Positions 1-10,814 of a stretch of DNA of 64,000 bases are shown here, one piece after another. The notes beneath the pieces are model-generated. The model was not told the origin of the DNA, searched no databases, and saw only the letters and a list, made by a program, of their open reading frames with translations. The translations under genes and the position numbers were made by a program. Source of the stretch: Rugalucina vietnamica (taxonomy: Eukaryota; Mollusca; Bivalvia; Lucinida; Lucinidae); assembly GCA_964017185.1 (NCBI GenBank), contig OZ024872.1:59575817-59639816 (forward strand), in the 5' to 3' direction. Each line of letters begins with the position of its first letter. Positions within the stretch are counted from its first letter, which is position 1.

Positions 1-691
1 AAAACCCTTAAAAATCTTCTTCAGAACTAGAAGGCCTATGATTTTGAAACTTGGCATGAAGCATCAGGCAATGGGGCTCTTCAAAGTTTATATAAATCAT
101 GACCCTGGGATGACCTTGACCTTTTTTATGGCAAGGTCAACTTAGGCCGCCCATGCATTTGAATGTGAAAAAATAGGAAAATGTCATTTAATGGCAAAAA
201 ACTTGCTATGAATGAGCAAATGGACAGAAGATTTATGTTTATGAAAATATTTTGGGCCCAGAGGGTTGTCTGCCCCTGCCCCGGGGCTATATACATGTGT
301 ATGACCATAATATTGAAACATCTTCTCTGAAACCTCTTGGCTTATCAAAGCCAAACTTTATGTGGAACATTCTTAGGAAGAGTGAATGAAAGTTTGTATA
401 GATGGTCAAGGTCACATGACCAAAATTTCCGCCATGGCTATAAAAAGCAAAAACCTTTAAAAATCTTCTTCTCCAGTACTAGAAGGCCTATGATTTTGAA
501 ACTTGGCATGAAAGCTCTTCAAAGTTTGTTGTATAAATCATGACCCTGGGATGACCTTGATCTTTCTTATGGCAAGGTCAACTTAGGTTGCCTAAGCATT
601 TGAGTGGGGAAAATTGTTATAATGTCATTTGAAGGGCAAAACTTGCAGTAAACTTGCAAATGACTGAATCTTTATGATTTATTAAAGAATT

Positions 692-903
692 GAGTCCTCC
701 GTCAAACCACCCATCATTAATATTCATTTTATATTGACCATTCAAATCTGCACATTAGCTAACGGTCAGTGACGGTTAGACAACACGTGGGTTAGACAAA
801 CAAACCAACATGTGCTTTTTACAGGTAAATATAGGTGCAAAAACACAATGTTTGTCTAAGGAAATAGGGGTGGGCGTGGCTATACCTTGCTGGCGGAGGA
901 GTC
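692..903. mobile_element. 212-bp MITE with AATT target duplication
   Basis: Terminal inverted repeats GAGTCCTCCGTCA and, on the other strand at the right end, GACTCCTCCGCCA bound a 212-bp insert. AATT occurs at 688-691 and 904-907. The uninterrupted paralogous unit near 45283-45305 runs straight through this point, so the insertion is seen directly. No ORF, hence non-autonomous. Superfamily not assigned. Confidence 0.75.
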
Positions 904-933
904 AATTGACTCCAGAGGTTGCCCTGACCCTGC

Positions 934-1190
934 TGTTATGTCCCATTGCACCACTCATTCTTTCGAGATAATCTATGATGCGTAGCTTCTATAAATAGCA
1001 CAGCTATTCAATACAATGTATCATATAAGTACAATCTCTGACATACTGCGTCAGGGAGTCGACTCTTTGGCTCAGTGGTTAGAGCATTGGATTTCTACCC
1101 CGGCGGTCGGGGTTCGAATCCCATCAGGGACGTGGGATTTTTTTCAAACTATACATCATTTCTTAGTTACGAATTTTCATATTCGTAAGA
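934..1190 (+). repeat. 5' LTR of the miniature element
   Basis: Begins TGTTATGTCCC and ends ATTCGTAAGA. It contains a TATA-like TATAAATA at 990-997, then a tRNA-like segment with Pol III A and B boxes at about 1061-1131. Direct copies are at 1284-1540, 43614-43870 and 43967-44226. Confidence 0.88.
1061..1131 (+). promoter_or_regulatory. tRNA-like segment inside the LTR (Pol III A and B boxes)
   Basis: TGGCTCAGTGG at 1068-1078 matches a Pol III A box, and GGTTCGAATCC at 1111-1121 matches a B box at normal tRNA spacing. A D-arm can be folded, and the anticodon arm partly (loop TTTCTAC, an Arg-TCT-like anticodon). Only three pairs of the T stem form and the acceptor stem does not pair, so this is a tRNA-derived sequence and not a working tRNA gene. 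Both boxes are identical in all four LTR copies in the window. Confidence 0.7.
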
Positions 1191-1208
1191 TGGGGGCTCG
1201 TCCGGGAT
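1191..1208 (+). promoter_or_regulatory. Primer-binding site, tRNA-Pro type
   Basis: TGGGGGCTCGTCCGGGAT directly follows the 5' LTR. It is the 18-nt complement of the tRNA-Pro 3' end used as a primer site by murine-leukaemia-type retroviruses and some other LTR elements. Its position fixes the LTR border and the plus orientation. The paralogue at 43871 has several mismatches in its last half. Confidence 0.85.
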
Positions 1209-1283
1209 GGACCATTTGAGTCATTTAGTCATTATAATGACATTCTCGTAATCATAAATGATTACTTCCTCGAAATGGGGGTG

Positions 1284-1540
1284 TGTTATGTCCCATTGCA
1301 CCACTCATTCTTTCGAGATAATCTATGATGCGTAGCTTCTATAAATAGCACAGCTATTCGATACAATGTATCATATAAGTACAATCTCTGACATACTGCG
1401 TCAGGGAGTCGACTCTTTGGCTCAGTGGTTAGAGCATTGGATTTCTACCCCGGCGGTCGGGGTTCGAATCCCATCAGGGACGTGGGATTTTTTTCAAACT
1501 ATGCATCATTTCTTAGTTACGAATTTTCATATTCGTAAGA
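1284..1540 (+). repeat. 3' LTR of the miniature element
   Basis: Near-identical to 934-1190, with TATAAATA, A box and B box retained. It is followed by the CTGC target duplication. Confidence 0.88.
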
Positions 1541-1645
1541 CTGCCCTGGTGTTATATACATGTATATTACCATTCTATTCAAACAAAGTTATTGTTCTAT
1601 ATCTCAGGTCTCAGGTGAGCATTTACAGGACCATTGGTCCTCTGG

Positions 1646-3360
1646 TATTTTGTATGTAGCAATGTGTAGTGGTCCTCTTTAAAATTCTGCCAACCATATC
1701 CCTGGGGTCAAAAATGGGTTGGCCTCTGGGGTCATTAGCTTCCATAGACTTACAATGGGAAAAACATAAAAAAATCTTCTTCTTTGAAACCACAAGGCTT
1801 TTATATTTTGTGTGTAGCAATGTATAGTGGTCCTCTTTATTATTCCTGCCAACCGTGCCCCTGGGGTCCATATGGGCCCCATCCCGGGGGCGTCATAGAA
1901 AAAACATAAAAAACTCTTTGTCTTCGAAACCACAGGGTCCAGAGCTTTTATATTTTGTATGTAGCAATGTGTAGTGGTCCTCTTTACAAATTCTGCCAAC
2001 CATTGTCCCTGGGGTCAAAAATGGCCCGGCCCCTGGGGTCATTAGCTTCCATAGACTAACAATGGGAAAAACTTAAAAAAATCTTCTTCTCTGAAGCCAC
2101 AAGGCAAAGAGCTTCCATATTTTGTGTGTAGCAATATATAGGGGTCCTCTTTATAAATGCTGCCAAGAGTGTCCCTGGGGTCCATATATATATACAGGCC
2201 ACGCCCCGGGGCGTCATGGGAAAAACATTAAAAATTCTTCGTCTCAGAAACAGCAAGGCCCAGAGCTTTCATATTTTGTATGTAGCTATGTGTAGTGGTC
2301 CTCTTTATAAATCCAGCCTACCATGCCCCTGGGGTCAAAAAAGGTCCTGCCTTGGGGGTCATTAGGTCCCATAGACTTACAATTGGAAAAACAAAAAAAA
2401 TCTTCTTTTCCGAATCCACAAAGCCGAGAACTTTCATATTTTGTGTGTAGCAGTGTATAGTGGTCCTCTTTATAAATCCTGCCAACCGTGCCCCTGGGGT
2501 CCATATGGGCCCCACCCCGGGGGGCGTCATGGGAAAAACATAAAAAACTAATTGTCTCTGAAACCACAAGGCCCAGAGCTTTCATATTTGTATGTAGCAA
2601 TGTGTAGTGGTCCTCTTTACAAATCCTGCCAACCATGCCCCTGGGCCCGCCCCTGGGGTCATTTAAAATAAGATTCCATAGACTTACAATGGGAAAAACA
2701 TAAAAAAAATCTTCTTCTTTGAAGCCACAAGGCACAGAGCTTTCATATTTTGTGTGTAGCAATGTATAGTGGTCCTCTTTATAAATCCTACCAACAGTGT
2801 CCCTGGGGTCCATACAGGTCACGCCCCGGGGCATCATGGGAAAACCATTAAAAAGTCTTCTTCTCCGAAACCACAAGGCCCAGAGCTTTCATATTTTGTA
2901 TGTAGCTATGTGTAATGGTCCTCTTTATAACTCCAGCCAACCACGTCCCTGGAGTCAAAACAGGCCCCGCCCAGGGGGTTATTAGGTCCCATAGATTTAC
3001 AATTGGAAAAGCATAAAAAAATCTTCTTCTCCAAAGCCACAAGGCACAGAGCTTTCATATTTTGTGTGTAGCAATGTATAGTGGTCCTCTTTATAAATCC
3101 TGCCAACTGTGCCCCTGGAGTCCATACAGGCCCCTCCTTGGGGGCATAATGGGAAAAACATAAAAAAAATTCTCCTCTCAAACCACAAGGCCCAGAGCTT
3201 TCATATTTTGTATGTAGCATTGTATAGCAGTCCCTCTATAAATCCAGCCAACTATGCCCCTTGGGTCAAAAATGGCCCCGCCCCAGGGGTTATTAGCTCC
3301 CATAAACTTACAACAGGGGGCATCAATATCTGTCACAGGCTTATAATGGAAAATACTTGA
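1646..3360 (+). repeat. Family B tandem array
   Basis: About ten monomers of 150-165 bp recur with the core TTTTGTRTGTAGCAATGTRTAGTGGTCCTCTTT. Two types alternate: one has GGGGTCAAAAA and a CATTAGCTCCCATAGACTTA segment, the other GGGGTCCATA and GGCGTCATGGGAAAAAC, giving a dimeric period near 310 bp. The many minus-strand ORFs here are the monomer read repeatedly. Related arrays lie inside complete family B elements at 5550-7692 and 29878-34490. Confidence 0.85.
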
Positions 3361-3490
3361 AAAAATCTCTAGCCAAAGCCAAAGAAAGAAACCCTCCTAA
3401 TTCAGACTCATATCTCCCAAACAAATATTTCCAATCTCCCTATTTGGCTGCCAAAATGTATTGCATGTATGGCTCACTGTCCGCTATATT

Positions 3491-3726
3491 TAAGCCACCT
3501 CGTGGGAAAACCAACAATCTGCATAGGCGAAAACAAAGACGCAGATCAGCTTCGCGGTAACCGCGAAGCTGATCAGCGCCTTTGTTTTCGCTTCTCGGAT
3601 AGTACAATTCCTCCTCTACTTAAATCCGAAATTTCAAGCTTCTAGCTCTTTTCTGTGACTGTGCAGCCTGATTTGTGTCAGACCAGTTCGGAAACCACAT
3701 TGTTGGTTTTCCCACGAGAGGGCTCA
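3491..3726 (-). mobile_element. Family C palindromic MITE (copy 1)
   Basis: About 236 bp bounded by TGAGCC-type inverted termini with GGGAAAACCAACA next to them. The centre is a long near-perfect palindrome around CGCGGTAACCGCG, with arms reading CGAAAACAAAG. The asymmetric TCTAGCTT segment shows minus orientation relative to copies at 4333 and 19776. Other copies duplicate TA, as Tc1/mariner-type elements do; here the flanks are degraded. Confidence 0.78.
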
Positions 3727-3872
3727 TTTGTTAATGCTGATATTGAGCATTCAAACTTTGTTGGTAAAGCCAATGCAACTGACATAATGTCAGAAAAAAA
3801 TGTCTACGGGTTGTCGGAATTGGTTCAATTGTGGGACCCATCCTAGTTGTGTGTCTTACGTATATTTTGCAG

Positions 3873-4000
3873 ATTTACTAAAACTACAGCCCCTGATTGA
3901 GAAGATGACCACTTGGGACATAGTTACAGCCATGGAATTGATTTACCCAGCTATGAAAAAACTAGGAAAAACTTGTGAGGAAGTTGTGCAAATATTGAGG
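3873..4000 (+). CDS. Host gene exon A (internal, unidentified protein)
   Basis: A TATATTTTGCAG acceptor ends at 3872 and a GTAAGC donor starts at 4001. The 128-nt exon enters in phase 1 and leaves in phase 0. It encodes a helical-looking, charged segment including LLKLQPLIEKMTTWDIVTAM and KKLGKTCEEVVQIL, with no stop in this frame. The next exon (10719) starts in phase 0 as required. Sequence upstream of the acceptor is low-complexity intron. I do not recognise the protein family. The exon sits between two family C MITEs, the nearer 146 bp away. Calling this an exon is inferred from splice signals, phase agreement and ordinary amino-acid composition. Confidence 0.72.
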
Positions 4001-4332
4001 GTAAGCCTTTAATTTGTATGTTTTTGTATGAGACATGAAAGTTCAAGATACTATAAATTCAGAAATTATTGTGTGACTTATTTCGCAAAGGATTCCGGAA
4101 AGAATTGTAGGTATTGAAATAGTCTGACGGCTTCTGTGATATTTATATAGATAATCGGTTTCATGATCCATAAGAAGAAACATATGACAAATGCAAAAGC
4201 ATGATTGAAACTTCACGATGTCACACAGCATAAATCAGTGTCTAAGGGGTAGGGGATAAGATTCTTTTAAGAAATACATTTTCAAGAAAACATAATTTCT
4301 GCCACAAGCACATTCATTAACATACCATGATA

Positions 4333-4568
4333 TGAGCCGCCTCATGGGAAAACCAACAATGTGGTTTCCAAACAGGTCTGACTCAAACCAACCTGTACCA
4401 TCACAGAAGCAGGCTAGAAGCTTGAAATTTTGGAGTTAAGTAGAGGAGGAATTGTACTATCCAAGTAGCGAAACCAAAGGCGCTGATCAGCTTCGCAGTT
4501 ACCGCGAAGCTGATCTGCGCCTTTGTTTTCGCCCATGCAGATTGTTGGTTTTCCAACGTTGCGGCTCA
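4333..4568 (+). mobile_element. Family C palindromic MITE (copy 2)
   Basis: TGAGCCGCCTC at the left and GTTGCGGCTCA at the right are flanked by TA at 4331-4332 and 4569-4570, a Tc1/mariner-type duplication. The central palindrome around GCGGTTACCGC is present. Plus orientation, opposite to copy 1; the two bracket exon A. Confidence 0.82.
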
Positions 4569-5193
4569 TAATTATACTTATTGCACCTAAAATTTTGGGA
4601 AGAAAAGGATTTTATGCACAAATTCTGTCCAATCAAAATGCCGCAAAAGAAGTCATAACTCCGGATTTTCATCCTTTTTGATGCTAGATAACGGTATAAT
4701 TGCAGTGAGTGACTTTGTTAGCTGCACAAAGAGCCACACTTAGCCTATACAGATCTAAATACAAAGTTTGAGTCAACTGATTGATATGAATTTTTGTAAG
4801 AATAAACATTGATCCTTTTGTAATTAAATGCCATTGTCATTTTAAAACAATGACATCAGATGTTCTTGCACGAGACAGAGTAATGACGTCACTTGACGTG
4901 AACTGTCGCACCTGTACCCCTGCGTTGACTTTGTTAGTGTATTTGAGGGGTTTAGGAAAGTTGGTCATCATTTTTTAATGAAAAATAATGTTCTAACATT
5001 AATTGACCATTTTTCGAAAACATACAGCATTCTGAAGGTTTATCTACCAATACTGTGAAATTTGAATTCAACAGGTTAGCGTAAAATATGCAAGAACATC
5101 GATTTCATTTTGTAAACTTAAATTCAATAGCTTGTTTCCTGGCCAATGTTTAACGAAATGATCAAAAGACTTGCATAAATTATAACTACAGGC
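4569..5193. other. Intron sequence, nothing recognised
   Basis: AT-rich intron between the C MITE and the next TIR element. I see no coding frame, tandem repeat or terminal repeat. Confidence 0.5.
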
Positions 5194-5370
5194 CAACCTC
5201 ATTATAACGCTATCTTTGGGGTCCATAGAAACAGACCCTGTTATAAGTGAACGGTGTTATAATGAGGTTACTTTCTATAGACATATAGTAAAATCATCAA
5301 TTTGGGAACCATGACATGGCTGTGTTATATTGAAAAGCGCATTATAATGAGGCGCGTTATAATGAGGTTG
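5194..5370. mobile_element. 177-bp MITE with GTTATAATGAGGTTG motif
   Basis: Perfect 17-bp inverted termini CAACCTCATTATAACGC (5194-5210) and its complement (5354-5370). The same GTTATAATGAGG motif recurs inside at 5256-5270 and 5340-5352, with a weaker copy near 5240. No coding capacity and no clear target duplication. Confidence 0.75.
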
Positions 5371-5549
5371 AAGTGTAGTAGAGACAATATCAGGAATCAA
5401 TATGATTCGAGCTTTCACTAAATATATACTTTTAAAAAACGACATCTTGAAAATGCAACATTTTCGAAAATCTTAGTTTTGTCTATTTGGCAGAGTTGAT
5501 ATTTGCAAGACTCTAGAGACAAATCCATTTGATAAACATCCTCATGTTT

Positions 5550-7692
5550 TTAGCTCACCTGAGCCGAAGGCTCACAAGGTGAGCTTATAGTACAGTAGTC
5601 GAGCCGGCGTCCGTCCGTGCGTCCGTCTGTCCGTTCACATTTTCAAACTCAAATATCTCTAAGACAATATGGCCGATCGTAATCAAATTTTATCTAAAGC
5701 ATCATTGAGGAGGGGGAAAGGTTGCATTAGGTTTTGGGCCAGGTCGGATTGGAACTCTGGTTTCCATGGCAACAGATAGCTCCCATAGACTTACAATGGG
5801 AAAAACATAAAAAAATCTTCTTCTCCGAAACCACAAGTCCCAGACCTTTCATATTTAGTGTGTAGCAACGTATAGTGGTCCTCTTTATAAATCCTGCCAG
5901 CGTGCCCCTGGGGTCCATACAGGCCCCGCCCTGGGGGCATGACGGGGCAAAACATAAAAAAATCTTTTTCTCCGAAACCACATGGCCCAGAGCCTTCATA
6001 TTTTGTATGTAGCAATGTGTAGTGGTCCTTTTTATAAATCCTGCCAATCATGCCCCTGGGGTCAAAAATAACCCGCCCCGGGGGTCATTAGCTCCCATTG
6101 ACTTACAATGGGAAAAACATAAAAACATCTTCTTCTCTGAAACCACAAGGCCCAGAGCTTTCATATTTTGTCAGTAGCAATGTATAGTGGTCCTCTTTAT
6201 AAATCCTGCCAACCGTGCCCCTGGGGTTCATACAGGCCCCGCCCTGGGGGGGGTCATGGGTAAACCATAAAAAAATCTTCTTCTCCGAAACCACAAGGCC
6301 CAGAGCTTTCATATTTTGTTTATAGCAATATATAGTGTTCCTCTTTATAAATCCTGCCAACCCTGCCCCTGGGGTCCATACGGGCCCCGCCCCGGGGGCA
6401 TCATGGGAAAAACTTTAAAAAATCTTCTTCTCCAAAACCATAAGGCCCAGAGCTTTCATATTTTGTGTGTAGCAATGTATAATGGTCCTCTTTATAAATC
6501 CTGCCTACTGTGCCCCTGGGGTCCATACGGGCCCCGCCCGGAGGTCATTAGGAAAAACATAAACAAATCTTCTTCTCCAAAACCACAAGGCCCAAAGCTA
6601 TCATATTTTGTATGTAGCAATGTGTAGTAGTCCTCTATATAAATCCTGCCAATCATGCCCCTGGGGTCAAAAATGGCCCCGCCCCGGGAGTCATTAGCTC
6701 CCATAGACTTACAATGGCAAAAACATAAAAAAATCTTCTTCTCCGAAACCACAAGGCCCAGAGCTTTCATATTTTGTCAGTAGCAATGTATAGTGGTCCT
6801 CTTAATAAATCCTGCCAACCGTGCCCCTGGGATCCATACAGGCCCCGCCCCGGGGGCGTCATGGGAAAAACATAAGAAAATCTTCTTCTCCGAAACCACA
6901 AGGTCCAGAGCTTTCGTATTTTGCTTGTAGCAATGTATAGTGTTCCTCTTTATAAATCCTGCCAACCGTGCCCCTAGGGTCCATATGGGCCCCGCCCCGG
7001 GGGCGTCACGGGAAAAACTTTAAAAAATCTTCTTCTCCAAAACCACAAGGCCCAAAGCTTTCATATTTTGTTTTTAGCAATGTATAGTGGTCCTCTTTAT
7101 AAATCCTGCCAACTGTGCCCTTGGGATCCATACGGGCCCTGCCCCGGGGGCGTCATGGGAAAAACATGAAAAAATCTTCTTCTCTGAAACCATATGGCCC
7201 AGAGCTTTCATATGTTGTGTGGACCAATGTATAATCCTCTCCTTTATAAATGCTGCCAACGGTGCCCCTGGGGTCCATACAGGCCACGCCCCAGGCATGT
7301 CATTATCTACCATAGACTAATAATGGAAATATATAAAAAAATCTTCTCTGCAACAGCATGACACAAAGCTTGTATATTTGATATACAACATTGTCATGTG
7401 GAGCTCTACATAAATCCTGCCAATCTTGCCCCTTGGGTCAAATATGGCCCCACCGAGGGAGTCATTATAGGACCCTGACCTTGTTAGATGATTTTTTCAC
7501 GTGAACCAAAATGGCAGAAAAGAGGATACACAATCCAGACAAGAGCTCTTCTGCTGATGTAAGTAGGGTTTCAAGGTCACATGACCAAGATGGCCACCAT
7601 ACCCGTATATGGTAAAAACCCCAATTACTTTGTCCAGTGACTGTACTTGTTGACTCTCAGGTGAGCGATCGTTGCCCCTGGGCTACTTGTTA
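5550..7692 (+). mobile_element. Family B hairpin-headed element, complete
   Basis: Starts TTAGCTCACCTGAGCC with its inverted partner GGCTCACAAGGTGAGCT, then a CCGTCCGT-rich stretch, a lead segment, about ten 150-165-bp monomers (5755-7320), a unique tail and the 3' motif CAGGTGAGCGATCG with GCCCCTGGGC. Another copy, itself interrupted, lies at 29878-34490 and has the same ends and order. Non-coding. The head matches family A but the interior and 3' hairpin differ. Confidence 0.8.
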
Positions 7693-8064
7693 CAATATAA
7701 GCCGTGGAAGTTGCAGTTAATAAGTATTAAATAAAATGTGGGCATACGCAATCAAAACGGATGTTACAATAGTTTGAACTAAGAAGTATTTTGAAATAAG
7801 AATAAAGTTTTGGTGTAACATTGCGCTGCATAAAGTTAGGTGGTGTTTCCATAACAACAGCTGTATTAATTAGACATTTTTCACTTTTGAAAGTAAATTT
7901 TGCTGCCGCTGTCACTTGCGTTTTTAGGCAACATGGGCGATTACTTCTCAGCCATATCTGAAGCGAAAACAAGGGGTGATATGAACCCTTATTTGGTCAA
8001 TTATCGTTAGCAAAACAGAAGCAAATTAAACAGGACAGTCACAAAATCAAGTAGTCTTGGCGAA
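7693..8064. other. Intron sequence, nothing recognised
   Basis: Single-copy-looking intron DNA. A minus-strand 81-codon ORF (7727-7972) has no recognisable domain or splice context. Confidence 0.45.
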
Positions 8065-8206
8065 ATTTCTGTAGCTCAGTAGGTAGCATGCAAGAATTAA
8101 AACCGAAAGGCCCTGATTTCAATATTTTCTTCTGAAAAAAAAAACAACAAACACACACACACACAAAAAAAAAAACAAAAAAAAGCAAAAAAAAAAACAA
8201 CTGTAT
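8065..8206 (+). repeat. Degenerate tRNA-derived SINE with A-rich tail
   Basis: TGTAGCTCAGTAGGTAGC resembles a Pol III A box and GGCCCTGATTTCAA a decayed B box. An A-rich/CA-rich tail follows (8138-8203) with (CA)n and runs of A. This is the layout of a short SINE. Target duplication not established. Confidence 0.45.
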
Positions 8207-8414
8207 ATTGCATGAGGCACATTTTCCTAATGAGGAGAAAGTCAGGAGGTATTATGTCAGTATTGCCAAAAGCATGGTAGGGGTTATTCCTTTGTATAGA
8301 AAACTAGGACAGATTTTGTCTAGGAGGGATTCACAACAAGTTCTTGTATACTTTTTATGTAAACGAAAGTTCTTGTTTACTTTTAATGTAAAAGTATGTA
8401 GACTTATTTTTGTT

Positions 8415-8513
8415 ATTAGCTCACGTGAGCCGTTAGGCTCACAAGGTGAGCTTATAGGATGGCCATGATCCGGCGTCCGTCCGCCGTCCGTCCGTCCGTT
8501 GTCGTCCACCATT
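8415..8513 (+). repeat. Duplicated family A head
   Basis: About 100 bp repeats the terminal hairpin and CCGTCC-rich stretch of the full element starting at 8515, as AGCTCACGTGAGCC with GGCTCACAAGGTGAGCT. It ends where the second head begins. This is either a tandem head duplication or a truncated copy used as a landing site. Confidence 0.75.
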
Positions 8514-8514
8514 T

Positions 8515-10646
8515 TTAGCTCACCTGAGCCATTAGGCTCACAAGGTGAGCTTATAGGATGGCTATGATCCGGCGTCCGTCCGGCGTCCGTCCGTCCGTCC
8601 GTCGTCCACCATTTTCAAAGATCTTCTCTGAAACCACTTGGCCAATCAAAGCCAAATTTTATATGAAGCATCTATAGGAAGGGGGAACCAATGTGTTTAT
8701 AAATAATCCAGGTCACATGACCAAGATGGCCGCCATGCCCATATATGGTGAAAACCCTTCAAAATTCTTCTTCTCCGGAACCACTGGACCGATTTCAACG
8801 AAACTTGGCATGAAGCATCGGGGACTAGAGTACTACAATGTGTTTGTTTATAAATTATGACCTTTGGATGACCTTGACCTATTTTACGCAAGGTCAACAT
8901 AGGTTGCCCATGCATTTGAATGGGGAAAATTGTTTAAATGTAATTTGAAAGGAAAAAGTTGCAGATAATGGGCAAATGGACTGAAGATATGTGATTCTGA
9001 AAAGAAAATTGACCCCAGGGGTTGTTCTGCCCCCACCCCGGGGCAATATACATGTATATTACAATAATATTCAATTAAGATCTTCTTCTCTGAAACCACT
9101 TCGCCAATCAAAGCCAAATTTTATAGGAAGCATCTATGGGAAGGGTGAATCAATGTGTTTATATATAATCCAGGTCACATGATCAAGATGGCCGCCATGC
9201 CCATATATGGTAAAAACCCTTTAAAATTCTTCTTCTCTGTAACCACTGGACAGATTTCAACGAAACTTGGCATGAAGCATTGGGGACTAGAGTACTACAA
9301 TGTGTTTATAAATTATTACCTTTGGATGACCTTTACCTTTTTTTTACGGCAAGGTCAACATAGGTTGCCCATGCATTTGAATGGGGAAAATTGTTAAAAT
9401 GTCATTTGAGAGGAAAAACTTGCAGGAAATGGGCAAATGGACTGAAGATATGTGATTCTGAAAACAATTGGATCCCAGGGGTTGTTCTGCCCCCACCCCG
9501 GGGCAACATACATGTATATTACAATAATATTCAAAGATCTTCTTCTTTGAAACCACCTGGCCAATCAAAGCCAAATTTTATATGAAGCATCTATAGGAAA
9601 GGGGAACCAATGTGTATTTAAATAATTCAGGTCACATGACCAAGATGGCCGTCATGCCCATATATGGTAAAACCCTTCAAAAATCTTTTTCTCCGGAACT
9701 GGTTTACCGATTTCAAAGAAACTTTCAAAGAAGCACCGATGACTCAAGTGCTACAATGTATATGGGCCAGGATCTGATAAAAGGGGTCTTATGGCAGAAA
9801 AATCAAAATTAAGATATTGATAACATATGAAAAACCAAGTTTCTCTGAGTATTTCCTGAAAGTTTGAAGAGATTATCTTTACAAATAGCAAAGATATGAA
9901 CTTTGAAAGATGTGCAGTTGATGCAATCTAACATGACGTCGTAAAACTGTTGATGACGTTTGGACATTGATGACGTGAACGTCTTTAAATCATTGTAATT
10001 AAAAGAAGGTAAGACTAAAATTCTCGAAATTCTATGTGTTTCTTGAAGTTTAACATCTATACTATAGCTCAGACAATGCAATAGGCACAAATTCACTGTT
10101 TGATAAAACATGTAATACAAAGGGCGTATCTGGTTTTTAAAATGAGGGTAGTCCTTATGGCGCAATGGTTGCCATGGCAACATACATGATACAAATAAAG
10201 TTTGACCATAAGAAAAATATGTGACTTGGATTGTGTTACAATATTAAAGCTGTATGAACTAAATATCAGAACATGTCACATATTTCAAATTTAGATGGTT
10301 TTTAAATTTTAATAGCATAAAATGTACTTGAATGCCCGAAGACACCTTTTACCAGATCCGCGCTCATATTTAAATCATGACCCTATGATGACCTTGACCT
10401 ATTTTAAGGCAAGGTCAACATGGGTTGCCTATGTATTTGAATGGGTTGATCTGTTAAAATGTCATTTGAAGGGAAAAACTTGTAGGATATTGGCAAATGG
10501 ACAGGATATTGATTATCCTGAAAAAAAAAAGATCCCAGGGCTTCATCTGCCCCTATACTGGGACTGTTTTCTATAATATTCAAACATGTTTATTGGTATA
10601 TACAGCAGATCTCAGGTGAGCGTTTACAGGACCATTGGTCCTCTGG
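8515..10646 (+). mobile_element. Family A element, complete but interrupted
   Basis: Runs from TTAGCTCACCTGAGCC to the 3' hairpin GGACCATTGGTCC plus CTCTGG. It contains two full units of about 470 bp and a third interrupted at 9764-10365. Each unit has GGTCACATGACC, AAGATGGCCGCC, CCATATATGG, TGACCTTGACC and a C-rich CCCCACCCCGGGG segment. Non-coding. Confidence 0.85.
9764..10365. mobile_element. 602-bp TIR element inside family A
   Basis: Inverted termini of about 28 bp with a few mismatches: left GGGCCAGGATCTGATAAAAG, right complement GAGCGCGGATCTGGTAAAAG. ATAT at 9760-9763 and 10366-10369, and rejoining restores a normal family A unit. A minus-strand ORF of 124 codons (9809-10183) has no recognisable domain, so I treat the element as non-autonomous. 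Confidence 0.78.
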
Positions 10647-10718
10647 TATCAGATGGTGATTTACTAAAGTTAAAACAAGCATGTTTGTGACTGTCCTGTT
10701 TGTTCATGATTTTTGTAG

Positions 10719-10809
10719 GATCACAATACTTTAGATGAGGGAGAGTTTAACACCATAGTAGTGAGAACTCTGTTATGTAGGGAGTCGCTTCCTCTTGCAA
10801 AGGCTGAAG
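10719..10809 (+). CDS. Host gene exon B
   Basis: The acceptor GATTTTTGTAG ends at 10718 and GTAAAT begins at 10810. The 91-nt exon runs from phase 0 to phase 1 and encodes an acidic segment with DHNTLDEGEFNTIVVRTLL and CRESLPLAKAE. Exon A ends in phase 0 and exon C supplies two bases, completing a GTT codon, so the frame is continuous on both sides. A family C MITE begins five bases into the following intron (10815), so the donor from position +6 on is MITE sequence. Protein not identified. Confidence 0.75.
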
Positions 10810-10814
10810 GTAAA

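Larger units (their letters stand above)
934..1540 (+). mobile_element. Miniature LTR retrotransposon (TRIM-like), complete
   Basis: Two 257-bp LTRs (934-1190 and 1284-1540) flank only 93 bp of internal sequence. The internal part starts with a primer-binding site and ends with a short purine tract (AAATGGGGGTG, 1273-1283). CTGC is duplicated at 930-933 and 1541-1544, and the interrupted family A unit can be rejoined across it. The LTR termini TGTTA and TAAGA are imperfect inverted repeats. There is no coding capacity, so it needs proteins from another element. The two LTRs differ by only a few bases, pointing to a fairly recent insertion. A degraded pair of the same family lies at 43614-44226. 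Confidence 0.88.
1..1645 (+). mobile_element. Family A hairpin-ended element, 5' end outside window
   Basis: Two tandem units of roughly 400-480 bp carry the family A landmarks: a TCTTCTCTGAAACC segment, a GGTCACATGACC palindrome, CTATAAATAG, and TGACCTTGACC followed by CAAGGTCAAC. It ends at 1645 with the family 3' hairpin GGACCATTGGTCC and CTCTGG. The unit is interrupted by a MITE (692-903) and a miniature LTR element (934-1540), and the host unit resumes exactly after each. Its 3' end abuts a family B monomer (ATTTTGTATG at 1646). Non-coding; the small ORFs inside recur wherever the repeat recurs. Confidence 0.85.

Noticed and set aside
1016-1659. ORFs of 67-97 codons, and a possible tRNA-Arg gene, in the LTRs
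   Set aside because: The ORFs are LTR sequence repeated in all four copies. The tRNA-like part lacks a paired acceptor stem and a full T stem, so I call it a tRNA-derived segment only.
1623-3220. Overlapping minus-strand ORFs with repeated peptides
   Set aside because: Family B monomers translated repeatedly. The same peptides appear at 5727-7313 and 33395-34183, all inside the non-coding array.
10322-10576. 84-codon ORF in family A
   Set aside because: Spans the end of a TIR element and repeat units; the same peptides recur at other family A copies.
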